The position numbers and the translations under genes were made by a program. This document shows positions 62,375 to 64,000 of a stretch of DNA of 64,000 bases, one piece after another. The stretch is from Verpa conica (lineage: Eukaryota; Ascomycota; Pezizomycetes; Pezizales; Morchellaceae): assembly GCA_033030425.1 (NCBI GenBank), contig JAUFSD010000010.1, positions 1,116,001 to 1,180,000 on the forward strand, written 5' to 3'. Position 1 is the first letter of the stretch. Each line of letters opens with the position of its first letter. The notes under the pieces were generated by a model. That model was given only the letters and a program-made list of their open reading frames with translations, did no database searches and was not told where the DNA came from.

Positions 62375-62879
62375 AGTTGGAGGTTGATAATCTTGGTTCT
62401 TTCTAAATGTATTATGGTAATTTTCTTAATAGTTTATCGCTATTCGAGGATTGTGGACTCGCCTCTTGGCAATTCACGAGTGACCTTTGATGATGTACCC
62501 GGACCAGAAGTAAATACTAGCGAAATCATTTTTAAAGATTCCAGTAACAAATCCTAATATTTACTATCTTGACTAACCTATCTCCAGAATTCTATCACCA
62601 GTGCTATATAGAAGGCTGTACAAGGTCTAGGAATAATCATAATTCTATCAACCCCAACCCCAACTTCCCCCAATGGCATCCCTACTTACCAGGATTTTAT
62701 TAATATTAAATTATACTCAGTTCAGAGACATAGAGAATTTAAGAAGTCATGCTGGTCTTTTCACCTTCCCCTTATTATTATTCCTCATTACCACTGTTAC
62801 TATAGCTCCTAACACCACTATTAGTAAAGCAACTATTTCCTACATTTATTACTATAAAAAGTAAAATATGCTACCTATT
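62375..62879. other. Intergenic region upstream of the secreted-protein relic
   Basis: 505 A/T-rich bases. A 63-codon frame (62673-62864) just upstream has one hydrophobic segment but ends in a Tyr/Lys run read from A/T-rich leader and is judged chance. Confidence 0.4.
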
Positions 62880-63623
62880 ATGAAACTAGCTATCCCCTTT
62901 ACATTCTTTACTTCTGTCGTGATTATCAGCGCGCACCCGGCAGGCTATAGTGTACCTTCTCGCCCAGTAAATACCTCTCTACCTGTTCCTCCACTAGCGA
63001 GTTACAATACTCCCACCGTCCCTACGAGTATTAGCATCCCTTATAACGACCCTACACCGCCTATAGTTACTAATGAACCACCAACACCCGCACTCAATAC
63101 CTCAGAAGGGCTCAACTCCTCTATCCTAACTCCAGACCGCATACTCTGCAACACCGGCACGCTATCTCCGCCCCTCACTGATATCACTGCTGCCCTAGCA
63201 TCCTTCACCTGCAACCCAGAAAGCCTACCAAAAGCTGAGAAAAAAGGATGTAATGTTCTCTCCACTCATAACAAAGCTTAGATAATCATGTGCGGGTTTG
63301 CTGGATCGGTCCTAGGTAGCTGTGAAGAACTTAAAACAACAGTGGAGAAGATCACCGCTGGGGACGGATGTGGAGGTGGTGGAAGGGCAGGAGGAAGTGT
63401 CGAGTTTACTTGGGGAATGATTGTTATTGATAATCTAGGGGCCGGGAATGGGGTTGGCACTAGGGCGGTTGTGGCACCTGCGAAGCTTAGGAGAGAGAAT
63501 TGGAGTGGCGTGCTTAAAGTTAGGAGCTGTGGTAATAAAAGTTCTCGTAGTAGGAATAGGAAGGAGGAGGGCCTTGAAGGTGGTTTAGGACCAGTTAGTT
63601 TAATGCCTGAGGAGGGGGTTTGA
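62880..63623 (+). pseudogene. Small secreted cysteine-containing protein with in-frame TAG
   Basis: The frame starts with a good signal peptide (MKLAIPFTFFTSVVIISA, ATG at 62880; an alternative ATG lies 12 bases upstream). A Pro/Thr/Ser-rich linker with Asn-glycosylation sites (NTS, NSS) follows, then a domain with Cys spaced as CNTG, FTCNPE and GCNVL. A TAG at 63279-63281 interrupts it. The same frame continues for 114 more codons after the stop, with CGFAGSVLGSCEELK, DGCGGGG and a late Cys, so the Cys pattern runs through the stop. The arrangement recalls small secreted effector-like proteins (for example the Hce2/Ecp2-type pattern), but the match is loose. The simplest reading is a recently broken gene; readthrough or an unseen intron is possible. 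Confidence 0.5.
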
Positions 63624-64000
63624 GATCAAGAAATACAGGTAGATAATAGCATTGAATGTGATTTAAAGGTAACTAAAGTGATACCTAAGGCTATATATAA
63701 TAAGGGCTACTCTTAGCTTTGCGTGTTATCTAGCTATTCCATGGTTTTTCTTTCTTCTGGTGATGGCATTTATAAATATTCCTTTTCCCAATGTTAATTA
63801 GATACTTACTCTTTTATTTAAACTTAGTGTAATCGTTATTAGAGCGAAAGTCAGATCCACCAAACTATTTTCAACGTAGTCCCTTCAGTTAAATTACTCC
63901 ACATATATATATTCTAGCTGTGACCTTCAAATACATCTACCTCCTATCTCTTGTATATTTTCAACAATATCTATCCCACCCCTTGTAATTTTACAGAAAG
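63624..64000. other. Right window edge, no gene recognised
   Basis: 377 A/T-rich bases after the secreted-protein frame. Nothing coding or repetitive seen. Confidence 0.4.

Noticed and set aside
62673..62864. 63-codon frame with a hydrophobic segment before the secreted-protein relic
   Set aside because: It ends in A/T-rich leader sequence and is better explained as 5' UTR of the next gene.

Overview
This is a window of nuclear DNA from a filamentous ascomycete (Pezizomycotina). The genes carry many short introns of about 45-100 bases with CTAAC/CTGAC-like branch sites close to the 3' end. The gene set is that of a free-living ascomycete (ECM14, STE14, ZRT3, PEX8, CWC15, RRP45, CEG1). I cannot place the class with confidence; gene islands separated by TA-rich deserts would fit an early-diverging lineage such as Pezizomycetes. 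No operon, CRISPR array, rRNA or tRNA gene was recognised.

Layout. At 1-6.4 kb a pinin-like gene (cut by the left edge) and the SF3b subunit RDS3 diverge, followed by the ARF exchange factor SYT1. 6.4-11.8 kb is a gene desert. At 11.8-20.3 kb lie ECM14, dihydrofolate reductase, Mediator MED22, a 2-kb desert, then the divergent pair CWC15 / RRP45. 20.3-23.5 kb is a second desert holding a 479-bp hAT-type MITE with an intact 8-bp target duplication. At 23.5-38.4 kb lie the CLC exchanger GEF1, an IAH1-type GDSL esterase, a 680-residue protein with a decayed retropepsin-like domain, an isochorismatase-fold hydrolase, a TMEM170-type membrane protein, a PEX8-like peroxin and the prenylcysteine methyltransferase STE14. 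At 39.8-53.6 kb lie a small unknown protein, the capping enzyme CEG1 diverging from an NSRP1-like splicing regulator, TIM13, the vacuolar zinc exporter ZRT3, the nuclease NUC1, an F-box-like protein and an L-type lectin cargo receptor. At 54.3-64 kb lie a broken NACHT/ankyrin-type relic, a DGAT1-type acyltransferase, the rRNA helicase RRP3 diverging from a neurochondrin homologue, and a small secreted cysteine protein interrupted by an in-frame UAG.

How the genes fit together. Eight genes serve RNA production or processing (pinin, RDS3, MED22, CWC15, RRP45, CEG1, NSRP1-like, RRP3). Seven of them sit in head-to-head pairs; the gaps between start codons are 184-282 bp in three pairs and about 0.87 kb in the CEG1 / NSRP1-like pair. 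The rest are mostly membrane-traffic, organelle and lipid housekeeping genes (SYT1, lectin, GEF1, ZRT3, TIM13, PEX8, STE14, DGAT1).

Exon joins were read by eye. For most genes the exon lengths sum to an exact multiple of three with every phase consistent, which supports the models, but no alignment was run. Family names rest on motifs recognised from memory.
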